From assembly GCA_020466095.1 (NCBI GenBank), contig CM035806.1:67374149-67438148 (forward strand): a stretch of 64,000 nucleotides of DNA, written 5' to 3'. Of the stretch, positions 51,905 to 63,357 are shown one piece after another. The notes under the pieces were generated by a model that had not been told where the DNA came from, searched no databases, and was given only the letters and a program-made list of their open reading frames with translations. How positions within the stretch are numbered: the first letter of the stretch is position 1; the number at the start of each line of letters is the position of its first letter. This DNA comes from Chlorops oryzae (lineage: Eukaryota > Arthropoda > Insecta > Diptera > Chloropidae). The translations under genes and the position numbers were made by a program.

Positions 51905-53845
51905 ATGGACCAAAATGTAATTATATTCCTACGATTTCTGTATGATTTGTTAACTAATAATGGTTTTTAAATTGCAGGCGATTACTAGGAAAAAATGCGT
52001 TCGGGGTTGTTGGCCCGTAACAACATTATTTAAGTTTCCCTTGCCGAATAAGGATGAGGACAGGTGATATATGTATATTTTGGTTGCACGACTGTGGTAT
52101 CTTCATGTGCTTTTTGTTTATGTGCTCTTTGTTTCTATGTTACGTGTTTTTATGTTTACATGCTTTCCATGCGAAGTGCTTTTACGCACGTTAGTTTCGT
52201 GGAAGGAACAAATCAACAAAGTAAGTATTTGAAGTATAATGTGTAAATTATAGTTCTGGATGACCAGATAAATTAGTGAATAGTATTTGAAATATGTTTT
52301 CCGAATTGAAATGGACCGAAGTCCAAAGAATGAATTGGCATGTTTTTTGTTTGTAATTTTGTATAAAAATTGTTGCAAAATTGTTGCTACTAAAAATTTC
52401 AACCATTTTTTCAGGAGGAAAGTTTGGATGAGCCGTTTCCAGTTGCGAGGATGGCAGCCTGCCGCTCTGTATGCCTGTGAGAGGCATTTTTCATCAAAAA
52501 AGCGGGCAAAGAAACGGCTAATTGCGAACGCACTCCCGGACGAGTTCTTATTTCCTGAAAATAACGTAAGTAATCCGCAAATTTTATCAATAAATAATTT
52601 AGATGTACTTGTAGGTGATGCTCCTCAAACTGAGGAAATCAATAGTCAAGTGAATGAAAAGAGTGATTGTGTAGATTTATTTTGTTATGAAACTCTCGAT
52701 GAGAGTTTTGTTGAAGAGGAAGTTAGTGTGGTCTCGCCCTGTGTGAAAGATGCGAATGAAAAATTTTTATCAGACGAAACGTATAATCTTAGGAAATACC
52801 GCGAATTTTCTTTTATTTTTTAATGATTTATTCGACATTTTCAATATTCAGAGATTGCAGTCCGAACGTCCAATGAAGAGAGGTTATTGTGGTTCCGATG
52901 AACAAAATGAATTTTTAAGAATGGCTTTACGCCTCTTGAAATCAATGACTGTCACATTATGTACCAGTAAGTCCGATATCACTTCCAGTTTTTCTGTTAT
53001 TGATGGGTGGATTCTTAACATAAACAGCATTATGTTGTTATGGCAAGAACTTAATATAAAAAGTTTTCCGTATCTCCTTACGAGAAAACTCAATCAGGAT
53101 GGCCTTGAGCATTTCTTTGGCGAAATTCGTCTGCGAAAAGGTCGCGGTGGTAGAATATCGGCTTTTGATTTCACGAATCTTTTTCAAAAAAAGGGGGTTA
53201 AATTACGTTAAAATAGCTAAACGTGGAAACTGCGAACCTTTTATAGACTTTGAAAATGGACCTTTTCTTCAAACCAACCACTTTGGTTCCGAAGTAGAAG
53301 TAGAAAAAAAATATTTAGAATGGGAAAATTTTCAAAGTTTGGTTGCGCCGGAACGGACTTTTAAGCAGCACTTTTCGTTTAATTCCAAAGAAGATCCGGT
53401 CCTCTTCTTGAACGAAAATGCATTCACGTATGCTAGTGGTTGGTTTTATTCTAAGTTTCTTCAATTGCATTCATGCTTGAAGCAAGTAGAATTTCTTGAC
53501 GACACGTTAGCGTCAAACTTCTCTTTTATCACGGAGAAGCAAGCTTCTAATTTTAAATTCATAAAGCCTCCAGCCGATTTTATTTTTTACCTCCAGTGTT
53601 TAGAAAATAGATTCCTTGATAATTCAAAAGTAGTTGTAACAGAACAAAATTATGTCAATTTTTAATTGATGAATTAAGTTCTGTTCCTACCTATGAGTGC
53701 TGCGAAAAAAACAATCCCCAAATATTGCTTGCGTACTTCGTGCGAGTAAGAATATTGTGGGCAATTAGATTTTATAATAGGAAACTTAAAGATCCCAGCT
53801 TCCGCGCAAAATACCTTAAAGTTAGCCATCTTTGAGGTAGTTCGT
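51905..53845 (+). pseudogene. P-like THAP transposase, copy 2, internally deleted
   Basis: Same structure: exon 1 51,905-51,916, exon 2 51,978-52,063, exon 3 from 52,415. Here exon 3 is intact for longer (EEEVSVVSPCVKDANEK) because the one-base loss of copy 1 is absent; it then meets the internal deletion near 52,820. The C-terminal block 52,750-53,211 is one frame through LNQDGLEHFFGEIR, also better preserved than in copy 1, and then shifts at the A run near 53,190. The missing centre and last frameshift are shared with copy 1, so they predate the duplication. Confidence 0.85.
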
Positions 53846-54625
53846 CCGATTTTGCTGTCCGAATTTTCTGAGTTGGGGGAACGTGACTGTTTCCTTTTTT
53901 TTTTTTTAAACGGCTTAAATGCGCGAGTAAAATTTTTTTGATTTTTGAACATATTCGTGTGCTTTATTTTTTATCCATAATTTTATATATGTATATACAT
54001 TAGACCGTTTCACTTTTTCAACTTTTTTCGAAATGTAAATGGGAACATTTTTTTTCTAAATCTATTAAAAAAACAAAAATTTTGGTATATAAAACTTTTA
54101 TAGTTTCGAAGGTTTAGACCTCGCGCAAAATCGGTAAAACTTTTTGCCTAAAAAAAGCAGATTTTGAAAAATGAGGAAAAACATTGCATTGCTAATTTTG
54201 TAATAACTCTTGAGTCGTTTGTCCGATTTAAGTATAGTCTAGCTTATTTTAAAGGCAATTAAATTTACCAGATTCCCTCATTTGGCATTAAAACATATTG
54301 ATAATAATTTTAGTGCCTACAAGCTTTCAAAGTTCATTTATCATAAGATTTCGAGAAAAAATTTAGCTACATTGAGTCATTAAAAAATTCTTTTAAAAAA
54401 TTTGGATCAGTTTTTAGTTTATCTTTGAATGCAGATTAATGGACAATTTTATGAGGAAGATTTTGATGTGCCACAAGCCTATTAAAATACTTTATTTTAG
54501 CAAATATTTAGAAATTGAACTAAATTGAAAAAGTGGAAAAAAATTATTTATCACAACAATGCGATTTATTTAAAATTTGATACAATAGTTTTTTTATTAG
54601 TGTTTGGATGTGTTTTATGAAACTC

Positions 54626-54975
54626 CTCAACAACTTGTAAAATTTCGTTCTGTTGCTCTTCGTCCTTTGTTAATGTGTTGTTTAATGTTTTTATAAGTCC
54701 CGCATTTTTTTGAAGCTCTCGTTAGTGGACCAGCTCGACGGATGCAATGCAAGGAAGCTGCTATCAATTCCAACAATATGGAAGAACTGCGAAGTATTTT
54801 CCGAAACAAGGTTTGCTATTTTAATATTGTCTTCGAAGTCAAGCGAAATGTTACGAATAACATTTTTTTGATCTCTTGAGTTTTTTAATGCTGCTGACAT
54901 TTCTATTAGCGTTTCTTCAGAATGCCTTTGGTCGAAAAAAGAAAAACCAAGTGCAATATCACTTAAGTACCACAA
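54626..54975 (-). CDS. Unknown ORF, copy 2
   Basis: Duplicate of 50,092-50,441 through the 4.5-kb tandem duplication, with the same frame and product. It shows no added damage. Function unknown. Confidence 0.35.
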
Positions 54976-55515
54976 GTGTCGGAAAAGCTTTTCGAGTGCA
55001 GCATTTGCTAATACTTGGTTTATGCTGCGATATTTCTTAAGGTCTTCAAAGTTTTGCCATTTTTCGTTTCATATATATTTTTGGCCTCTATAAATAGCTG
55101 TTGTAGATTTTTCAACAATAATTTTTCTTTTTCAAACTAACCTATAATCCAAGATTCGCGATTTCCCACTGTAGACATTGCTAATACATCTGTTCAGATC
55201 GGAACAGTAAGATCAAAACAAAGATCGAAACCCTTAGAAAGAGAAGGCTCCTAATGCCTAATTTTAGTACATTATAACACTAGCCTTATACCGGGCAAAA
55301 TATAACACTTTTGTTTCGTTCCGAGGAGTAAGCTCGGCTTCCGTTCGGGTTTACTTCCTCACTTACTTTCTGGAGCTCCATCACAAAGGTATACACAATA
55401 AAGTTAGCATTCCCACGCTAATAAAATTAAATATCATTGCGTTTTATTTCGAAAGTTACCAATTCTGATTTCTTGTTATTCCTCTTTTCTCGGTTACTTT
55501 GACTTGAATCTTCCT

Positions 55516-55689
55516 TGACGAGTCAAAGTAAATTACATATACATTTCAGTTCACGTTCGGAAATCAGCTAAACTTCATATTGGCACAAACTTCATATTGG
55601 CACAAACTTCATATTGGCACAAACTTCATTTTGGCATACATCACAATCACCTACATCAAACACATCCATCCAGAATCACATACAAAACA
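55516..55689 (+). repeat. 3' end of the 5' LTR, BEL/Pao 2
   Basis: Ends ACATACAAAACA right before the primer site. Four tandem 18-bp units (acttcatattggcacaa, last one attttggca) lie at 55,570-55,637. The LTR start is missing: 55,515 is the end of the 4.5-kb duplication, which has cut into it. Confidence 0.6.
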
Positions 55690-55706
55690 TTGGTCCTTCG
55701 AGCCGG
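55690..55706 (+). promoter_or_regulatory. Primer binding site, BEL/Pao 2
   Basis: TTGGTCCTTCGAGCCGG, almost the same as the site in element 1 (14,336-14,353, reverse). Confidence 0.75.
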
Positions 55707-56309
55707 ATTTTCAAAACCATCCACAAATTCCGTTCCTGATTCTGAAGGTACGTTTGCATATGTATGTGAATAAAAAGTGCAAATTTAAAATCCAAATATT
55801 AATCAAAAAATTATATCAGTAAAATTATATTGAAATTTTTTACTTAAATCACGCTCCTCTACATATATCGATTCGCTATATATAATTTCCCGCGCGCGAA
55901 AAACCGTATATACATAGGTTCCGTTCGGTGGAACAGCATACCGGTGTTAATTTGTGTCGTTTGCTTCACATTGACTTTCGTTTCGGTTCGTATAGAAAAG
56001 TGCATATACATACGTACATACATATTCTTATTAGAATTGTATGTGGTCAGTGACTTCTAGCTGGTGATCAATTCTTATTACATAGAAGCTGTTCGTTTTT
56101 CATTTTCGGTTTTCTATGTTTCGCTTTGAGCGCAGCTTCTTTTTGTTTGGTGCACTTAAGACTGCTTTGTAGCATCTTAAGGGCAATTTCCGATCACAGC
56201 TATACACGAAGTTCTCTGATTTCGATTTCGTTTCCGTTCTTTTGCTTTTTAGCAGCGACAGAAATTAAGAGCCGGTATTGCAAACATACATACGTGCATA
56301 TATATATAT
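55707..56309 (+). other. Leader of BEL/Pao 2, first part
   Basis: Noncoding leader. A donor-like GAAGGTACGT is at 55,745-55,754. No coding sequence seen. It continues after the LINE at 57,856-58,005. Confidence 0.5.
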
Positions 56310-57855
56310 ATGCCAGTTATAGATTCAAATACAGTACTTTCGTATTTGAATGCTTTGAAACCTTCATATAACTCTGGTCCGGACAACATCCCAGCCATTA
56401 TATTAAAGAGTTGTGCTGATATGTTATGTAATGTGCTGAGCAAAGTTTTTAACTTTTCCGTAAAGACAGGAGTTTTTCCGAACATTTGGAAGCTTTCTTA
56501 CATAATACCTCTTCATAAAAATGGGCCCAAGTCACAAGTGGAAAACTATAGAAGCATTGCAAGACTGAATTGCTTACCGAAAGTATTCGAACACATTATA
56601 GCGGATCAATTGTCACGTGGCCTTGGTTCTGTAATTTCACCGTCACAGCACGGTTTTATGAAGGGAAGATCGACGGTGTCAAATCTGCTGGAGCTCACAT
56701 CAACGATAGTGGATGGCTTCAATAGTGGATATCAAACAGATGTGATATTTACTGACTTTAGCAAAGCGTTCGATAGTCTTAATCACAATCTACTTATATC
56801 GAAACTTGAAACTCTTGGTTTTCCTAGCTCACTTGTATACTGGATATCATCTTATTTGAACAGTCGTAGACAGTGTGTGCTTTATAATAATTCATCATCG
56901 AGGTTCATTGATGTAACATCCGGAGTGCCGCAAGGAAGCCACTTAGGACCACTGCTTTTTATCCTTTTTACAATAACTTTCAAGCAAGTACTTATATGCA
57001 AGCTGACCTAAATAGATTTGCGGATTGGTGTGAGTCGAATCTTCTCCTCCTCAACTTGGAAAAATGTAAAGTGATGACCTTCTCTTGGAAAAACAATTTC
57101 AATCGGATCTACGTTCTGAGGAATAAGCAATTAGAACGCGTACAGTGCCATCGTGATCTGGGAGTTCTTTTAGATACAAAGCTGAAATTTAACTATCACA
57201 TTCAATCGATTGTTAGAAAATCAAGAAGCTTACTTGGATTTGTTAAACGATGGTCTAGAGAATTCAACAATCCATACATTACTGAGCTGCTCTACATTTC
57301 ACTCGTGCGTCCTACACTTGAATACGCGTCTCCTGTTTGGTGTCCACAATATACTATTTACTCCGATCAAATTGAATCGGTGCAAAAACAATTTGTCCTA
57401 TTTGCCTTGCGTGATCTCGCATTCGATGCTACTGAAAATCTTCTGTCATACCAAAATCGCCTCAGGATGATTAGACTCCCATCTTTAGATAGCCGTCGTA
57501 TTACAGCTAATGTGATGTTTCTTCACAAACTACTCTCTGGACTAATAGATTGCCAGTGTTTACTTGCTCGTGTTCCTATCTTCGTGCCAGCAAGACCACT
57601 TCGATATTACGAACCTGTTCGTTTACTTCCACGTAGTGCTAATTATACAGATTTTGAACCATTAAGGGTAATTTGTAGGGATTATAATGCTTTGTATAAT
57701 TTTGTTTGTTTTTCAAGAACACTTCAGTCAATTAAAAATAGTATCACACTGTTTCTTAACTCCACCTAGAGTTAGACCTATTTTTAAGCAACTTAGCTGA
57801 TAGATTTCTAATATCTTGTAGCTGAGTATAAATAATAAATAAATAAATAAATATA
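56310..57855 (+). pseudogene. LINE (CR1/Jockey-like) 5'-truncated copy, dead
   Basis: Non-LTR reverse transcriptase, 5'-truncated, with an (AATA)n tail at 57,828-57,853. The first frame (56,310-57,011) shows SGPDNIPAIILKSCADML, PLHKNGPKSQVENYRSIARL, the catalytic Asp in IFTDFSKAFDSLNHNLL and SGVPQGSHLGPLLFILF. Right after it the sequence jumps to FKQVLICKL, so the segment with the catalytic Tyr-Ala-Asp-Asp box is deleted. The second frame (56,996-57,769) continues with LQADLNRFADWCESNLLLLN (as MQADLNRFADWCESN here), LGVLLDTKLKF and LVRPTLEYASPVW, the usual C-terminal part. A thumb and tail with no RNase H fits CR1/Jockey. It lies in the leader of BEL/Pao 2. Confidence 0.88.
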
Positions 57856-58005
57856 AGCAAAAGCATTTGAATTGGCTTTTGGTTTTCTCTACAGTAAAGG
57901 ACAGAAAATTAAGGGCATTTCGATTCTTAATTTTTGTTGGGTTGAAGCAAAAAGTTTTTCGTTTTTTAATTTTCTTTCGAATATCAAACCCAAGCGCCAT
58001 TAGAT

Positions 58006-58979
58006 ATGTCGACCTTCGATTCTTTTATTCGCGCGTCTGATAACTTAATCGAATTTGAGGCGAATTTCAATACAATTGACGTCGCGAGACATTCTGTAGC
58101 GTCGTTAGAGATTCACGGCGATGAAATAAAAATTTTATGGAAGGTAGTCAAAGCCAAATACGAAGGCTATCTTCAATCTATCGCGGAAGATGAAGAATTA
58201 GAAGGGGAAGATAGGGCGATCCAATCTAATGACATTCCGTTTGTCAAGGCAAGACATCAGACCGCGTATAATTCGTACGTTAGGTGTCTGAACGGATGAC
58301 TACGTTCGATAGCCGTGTTCAGGCTAAAGCTAATTCAAGCCAGCTTGAAGTGCTTGAACTTCCTAATATAGGCGTACGGCTTCCTCCGTGCGATATCGAT
58401 AGCTTCGACGGAAATTATACGGCATGGCCGTCGTTCCGTGATCTTTTTGAGGCCATTTATATCAAAAATTCGCGATTGAGTCCCGTGGAAAAATTATTCC
58501 ATTTAAATCAAAAAACCAAAGGGGAAGCGAAGGAGATCGTTAAAACTGCTCCTCTAACCAATTAAGGTTTTTTGACCGCGTGGACTGCGCTCAAGGAACG
58601 TTTTGAAAATAAACGTATCCTAGTGAATACGCAATACCGTATTCTGTTTAGCGTCGCGTCTGTGACTTCGGAGTCGGGTAGTGCATTAAAGACGATGCTT
58701 AGTACGGTAAATAGTTGTTTGTCCGCATTAAACCTGCACGGCGTTGATACTAGTTCTTGGGATTCAATGTTAGTCTATTTTTGCTCCACAAGATTGCCAA
58801 ACACTACGCTTGCTTTATGGGAGCAATCATTAAATTCTAAAAATACGCTTCCAACGTGGAAGTAATTTGATAAATTTCTCACTAGTATCTACCAAACGCT
58901 GGAAACACTAAGTGATATCAAGTCTGGATCCCAACCACAATCCGACACGTCGCGTCCAAAGAGTCTCAGATCGCACTCT
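58006..58979 (+). pseudogene. BEL/Pao 2 Gag (DUF1759), broken
   Basis: Start at the ATG 58,006 (MSTFDSFIRASDNLIEFEAN). Frame 1 runs to 58,299; a shift of one base near 58,284 moves to the frame with PPCDIDSFDGNYTAWPSFRD, the DUF1759 core, then LSPVEKLFHLNQKTKGEAKE. A stop (TAA near 58,563) follows, then WTALKERFENKRILVNTQYR and the rest to another stop near 58,863, after which the same frame runs into the zinc-knuckle part at 58,980. One frameshift and two stops: no full Gag. Confidence 0.85.
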
Positions 58980-61118
58980 GTGAATTTAACGACTCCCGCG
59001 TGCAAGCTTTGTCCGAAAGAGCATCATCCAATTCGCTCGTGTCCACAATTTTTAAATATGAAAGTGGACAATCGTTTAGCAAGCATAAAAAAATTCGGTT
59101 TATGCATTAATTGTTTCGCTCGCGCTCATTCGGTCAAAGACTGCAAAAGCAAATATAGTTGTTTTACGTGTCACAAGCGTCATCATACGCTTTTACACCG
59201 GGATGTATTAAATCAAAAAAATCCAACGTCCGATGGTCCGTCCACTAGCGCTTTGGCTCAGCAACAATTGCTGTCAGCTCAAGTAGGCCCCAATACAGAA
59301 AACGAAAACGCTGCAGTGCAGTCGTGTTTGGCGGCGGGGATGACAAGCATGTTGATGGGTACGGCGATGGTGAGACTGGGCTATGAAGACAAGGTCCTTT
59401 ATGCTAGGGCGCTTTTGGATTCAGGTTCCGAAGGGACATTTATTTCCGAAAAAGTGCTGCGGAAACTTCGACTGCCTTCAACTTCAGTGTGTGCCGCCAT
59501 TAGCGGCGTCGGTGCTTCCGACAATATTATGTCTCGACACTCATGCCGAATTTCTATAGGGTCGCTTCTATTCGCTGACGTTAGGATCGAAACTACCGCG
59601 TTAGTGTTGCCAAAAATAACTGGCGACCTTCCGTCGTGCTCAATAGATAGAGCCTCGTTCGTGAGTCTGCCTAATATTCCATTAGCAGATAAAAATTTTG
59701 CTACTAAATCACCCATTGACGTTTTAATTGGGGCAGATCTTCTTCCAAGTGTCTTGAAAGACAACATTAAAATGAATATTTGTGGTTCATTAATAGCACA
59801 AGAAACAGTCTTCGGGTGGATTTTGACTGGTCCAATTCTTCACCAAAAATCCTTTTCGATTCGAACGAACGTGTGTCTTTGCGATCAGAGCTCGGTGGAA
59901 AAAGCGCTCACTCGGTTTTGGGAGGTGGAGGATCTTCCTCAAAAGAGGATAGAGTCGGAAGAAGACCAAAATTGTGAAGAGTTGTTTAAAAGTACCACTA
60001 AGAGAGTGAGTGATGGTCGCTATATGGTAGTTTTGCCGTTTAAGGAGAGCTTTCCTCAGGATCTGAAGATAGGATCGTCGAGAAAAATAGCTTTGGCGCA
60101 GTTTTTGCGGAACGAGGCGCGGTTAAATAAAAACCCAAAGTTCAAAATTGAATATGATTCCGTTATTCAAGAATATTTAGAGCTCGGGCATATGAAACGG
60201 GTTCCAGGCTCGCATACAACTCCTAATTTTTATTTGCCTCACCACGCGGTGATAAAAGAAGAGAGCACCACAACGAAAGTGCGGGTCCTATTTAACGCCT
60301 CCAGTCCGTCTGATAATTCGGTTAGTCTTAACGACGTTCTGCATACTGGGCCTGTATTACAGTCAGATTTGACACTCCTCCTCCTTAGATGGCGATTTTT
60401 CAAATTCGTCTTCAACGCCGATATACAAAAAATGTACAGGCAAATTTTAGTTGCGCCGCATCAGACTCCATTCCAAAGAATCCTGTTTCGCCAGGCCCCA
60501 GGAGAAGATGTCGCAGATTTCGAATTGAAGACGGTGACATTTGGTGTCAACTGCGCCCCCTACCTCGCGATCCGAACGCTTTTACAGCTAGCAGATGATG
60601 TCGAACATTCACTGCCGTTAGCTAGTCATATTCTGAGAGAGTCCATGTATGTAGATGACGTACTAGCTGGAGGTCATACGATAGAATCTACTATCCAAGC
60701 GCGAGACGAGTTGAAGAAAGCTTTAGAGTCAGCAGGATTTCCTTTGAGAAAGTGGACTTCCAATTCTCAAACAGTGTTGACCGGCCTTCCAAAAGCCGAT
60801 CTTCTTCACGAAGATTTCCTTTCGCTCGATGAGCATAGTATCGCGAAAACCCTCGGGATTCGGTGGAGCGCTCAAGCCGATACGTTCTATTTCAATGCAA
60901 AAGCTTTAGAGGAGAAAGCGTCATATACGAAAAGGGAAATTTTGTCGCAGATTGCTAAGTTATTCGATCCGGCCGGTTGGCTCGCTCCCATCGTCGTATC
61001 TGCGAAAATCTTAATGCAAGATATCTGGCCAGCGCGGATCGATTGGGACGCTCCACTTCCTCCTGCTTGCGTGAAAAAAATGGGCAATATTTTTAAAAAA
61101 TTTTCCGTATATCAATGA
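58980..61118 (+). pseudogene. BEL/Pao 2 Gag end, protease and reverse transcriptase
   Basis: 712 open codons. Cys/His clusters: CKLCPKEHHPIRSC (about residues 8-21), CINCFARAHSVKDC (about 42-55) and CFTCHKRHHTLLH (about 61-73). Protease: ALLDSGSEGTFISEKVL (about 143-159) and the DVLIGADLLPSV phrase (about 243-254). Reverse transcriptase: KVRVLFNASSPS (about 432), the catalytic Asp in FNADIQKMYRQILV (about 478), FGVNCAPYLAIRTL (about 521) and the YVDDVLAGG box (about 556-564). Then the start of the A17-type region (KLFDPAGWLAPIVVSAKILM, about 660-679). The frame ends at 61,118 with a one-base shift into the next. No ATG is needed here, since it continues Gag. Confidence 0.9.
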
Positions 61119-61957
61119 TATTAGGGTTGCCGCGTTGGGTAGAATTTCAACCAAATTGTGACTTCGAACTTCACGGTTTTTGTGACGCTTCCGAAAAGGC
61201 GTACGGAGCAGCCCTATATGTGCGCATAGCAAACGCAGATCGGGTGACAACACATCTGCTCGTAGCGAAGAGTCGAGTCGCCCCTGTAAAAACTGTCTCC
61301 CTACCTCGATTAGAGTTGTGTGGCGCTGTGCTGCTTGCAGAAATTGTGCAAGCGTTCTCACTGCACATGCCTATAGGTCCACATAAACGATTCTTTTGGA
61401 CTGATTCTACAATTGTTTTAGCGTGGCTACAAAAACCACCTTGTCATTGGAAAAGTTTTATAGCTAATCGTGTTTCCAAAATTCTGCATTGCATAGGCCC
61501 CTCTAGATGGCTGCATGTTGACTCAGAATGCAATCCAGCTGATTTAGCTAGCCGTGGAGTGAATGCTAGTGACTTAAGGGTTAACGATTTGTGGTGGCAT
61601 GGGCCAGCGTGGCTTCCTTTACCTTTAGCCCACTGGCGACACCGCGGCTCCACCTTATCCTTTGAAACGGATGAAGAGAGGAAGCCGCTTCGAACGCATG
61701 CTGCTACACTGGATGTGACGGAAGATATTCTCGAGCGATTTTCGGATTATTCTCGAGCCGTCCGAGTTCTGGCGTATGTGTACCGTTTTGTAAAAAACAT
61801 TCATCCTACGCAGAAATCCATTGTCAGTTCCCCTACCGACACGTTATCTAGGCGCGAAACGCCGGAAATTCAAACGCAGCTTTGTCGATTAGCTCAACGG
61901 AAAAATTATGCAACAGAATACGAGTCCCTAAAAAATAAAAAGGCAATAGTCAACTAG
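61115..61957 (+). pseudogene. BEL/Pao 2 RNase H-like region
   Basis: Continues pol after a frameshift. Visible: [20 protein letters not shown] (about residues 20-39), [20 protein letters not shown] (about 56-75), [13 protein letters not shown] (about 95-107) and [11 protein letters not shown] (about 142-152), the RNase H-type Asp series of BEL/Pao. The frame ends at 61,957, where one base more or less leads into the integrase frame. Confidence 0.88.
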
Positions 61958-61964
61958 TTCTTTA

Positions 61965-63206
61965 TTGAATCTCAATCCATTTCTCGATAGGGATGATGTG
62001 ATGCGAGTGAATAGCAGATTAGCCGCGAGTCCTAGTCTCTCATATAATGAGAGATATCCGATTATAATTCCTTATAATTGTCAGCTATCCCGACTTCTAG
62101 TGCGATTTCATCATAAAATTTCGCTTCATGGTGGAAACGCACTCGTTCTAAAATTAATTCGAACACAATTTTGGATTCCAAAAGTGAAAAATTTAATTAA
62201 AACAGTTATTCACAATTGTAAAGCGTGTATTTTACATAAGAGCAAATTGAGGTCACAAATGATGGGCATCCTTTCTCCTGAGCGTACGATATTGGATAGG
62301 CCATTCCTCCACACTGGTATTGACTTCGCCGGCCCCTTTGAAATTAAAAGCGCAGCCGGCCGTTCAAGGATTGTAACAAAAGGTTACGCTTGTGTTTTTG
62401 TTTGTTTTGCAACAAAGGCCATTCATCTTGAGGCAGTCTTTGACCTCTCCACTCCAGCTTTTCTGCCGTCGTTCAATCGGTTTGTCGCAAGGCGGGGCTG
62501 TGCAGGCCATCTTTACTCCGACAATGGTAAAAATTTCGTAGGTGCGTCTCGCCAATTGTATGCCGAGTTCGTCAGTACCTCACGTGATGCTGTCCTTGCA
62601 CAGCAGGTTCACCACAAAATTGTGTGGCATTTCATTCCCCCCGGAGCGCCTCATATGGGAGGGCTTTGGGAGGCCGGGGTTCGCAGTTTCAAAGCTCATT
62701 TCGTAAAAGTGATCGGTACATGCAAGTTGACCTTCGAAGAATTTACAACAGTTCTGGTTCGCATTGAGGCCTGTTTAAATTCTCGTCCCATCTCTCCAAT
62801 GTCCGAAAATCCGTCGGATCTTGCTGCATTAACTCCGGGACATTTCCTAATAGGTGGCCCATTACTGGCTCCTCCTGAGCCACGTATCAACGAAAATCCA
62901 TTATCCATTATAAATCGTTGGCAGCGTGTGAAAGCGTTTAATCAAGAATTTAGTAATCGGTGGAGAAATGAGTATTTGTCCGAACTCCATAAACGCACTA
63001 AATGGAAACAAGGAAAAGAAAATTTAGTGGTCGACTCACTCGTAGTAATAAAAGACGAGAACTTACCCGTGACGTCATGGCGCTTGGGTCGGGTGGTAAA
63101 GGTATACGAAGGGCGGGACGGACGCGTTCGGGTGGCGGATATCCGTACGGAGAAAAGCATTGTCACACGACCTATCGTCAAATTAGTCAGCCTTCCGCCT
63201 CAATAA
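61965..63206 (+). CDS. BEL/Pao 2 integrase with DUF5641
   Basis: 413 open codons, complete from the integrase lead-in to the stop. Zinc-binding HHCC: HHKISLHGG (about residues 49-57) and NCKACILHK (about 85-93). Core: Asp in TGIDFAGPFE (about 125), Asp in LYSDNGKNFVGA (about 187) and Glu in GGLWEAGVRSFK (about 237). C-terminal DUF5641: KRTKWKQGKENLVV and RVVKVYEGRDGRVRVADIRT (about 376-395). All catalytic residues are present, so this is the best-preserved enzyme of the window, although the polyprotein upstream is broken. Confidence 0.92.
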   Translation: MNLNPFLDRDDVMRVNSRLAASPSLSYNERYPIIIPYNCQLSRLLVRFHHKISLHGGNALVLKLIRTQFWIPKVKNLIKTVIHNCKACILHKSKLRSQMMGILSPERTILDRPFLHTGIDFAGPFEIKSAAGRSRIVTKGYACVFVCFATKAIHLEAVFDLSTPAFLPSFNRFVARRGCAGHLYSDNGKNFVGASRQLYAEFVSTSRDAVLAQQVHHKIVWHFIPPGAPHMGGLWEAGVRSFKAHFVKVIGTCKLTFEEFTTVLVRIEACLNSRPISPMSENPSDLAALTPGHFLIGGPLLAPPEPRINENPLSIINRWQRVKAFNQEFSNRWRNEYLSELHKRTKWKQGKENLVVDSLVVIKDENLPVTSWRLGRVVKVYEGRDGRVRVADIRTEKSIVTRPIVKLVSLPPQ

Positions 63207-63357
63207 CATCCCTTCTCTCCTTTTTCTTGTTCCATCCCGCTCCTAGATTCCGCATATTCCGCCCATTCCGCATATTCCGTAATCAACAAAATGTCGATTA
63301 ACGCAGCCGCAAACGTCGTCGCCATCAGGCACGGCAGAACGGCGTTTACATGGGGTA
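63207..63357 (+). other. 3' noncoding region and purine-rich site, BEL/Pao 2
   Basis: Contains a CGCATATTCCG doublet near 63,255 and ends in CATGGGGTAG (63,348-63,357), a short G-rich stretch that may serve as purine tract. Confidence 0.45.

Larger units (their letters stand above)
50988..55515. repeat. 4.5-kb tandem duplication, copy 2
   Basis: Starts at GTCCAGATAGCCC, joined head to tail to copy 1 at TTCCTCTTTTC, and ends GACTTGAATCTTCCT at 55,515, where the 5' LTR remnant of BEL/Pao 2 begins. Near the end TTACTTTGACT pairs with AGTCAAAGTAA just across the boundary (55,494-55,531). Confidence 0.93.
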
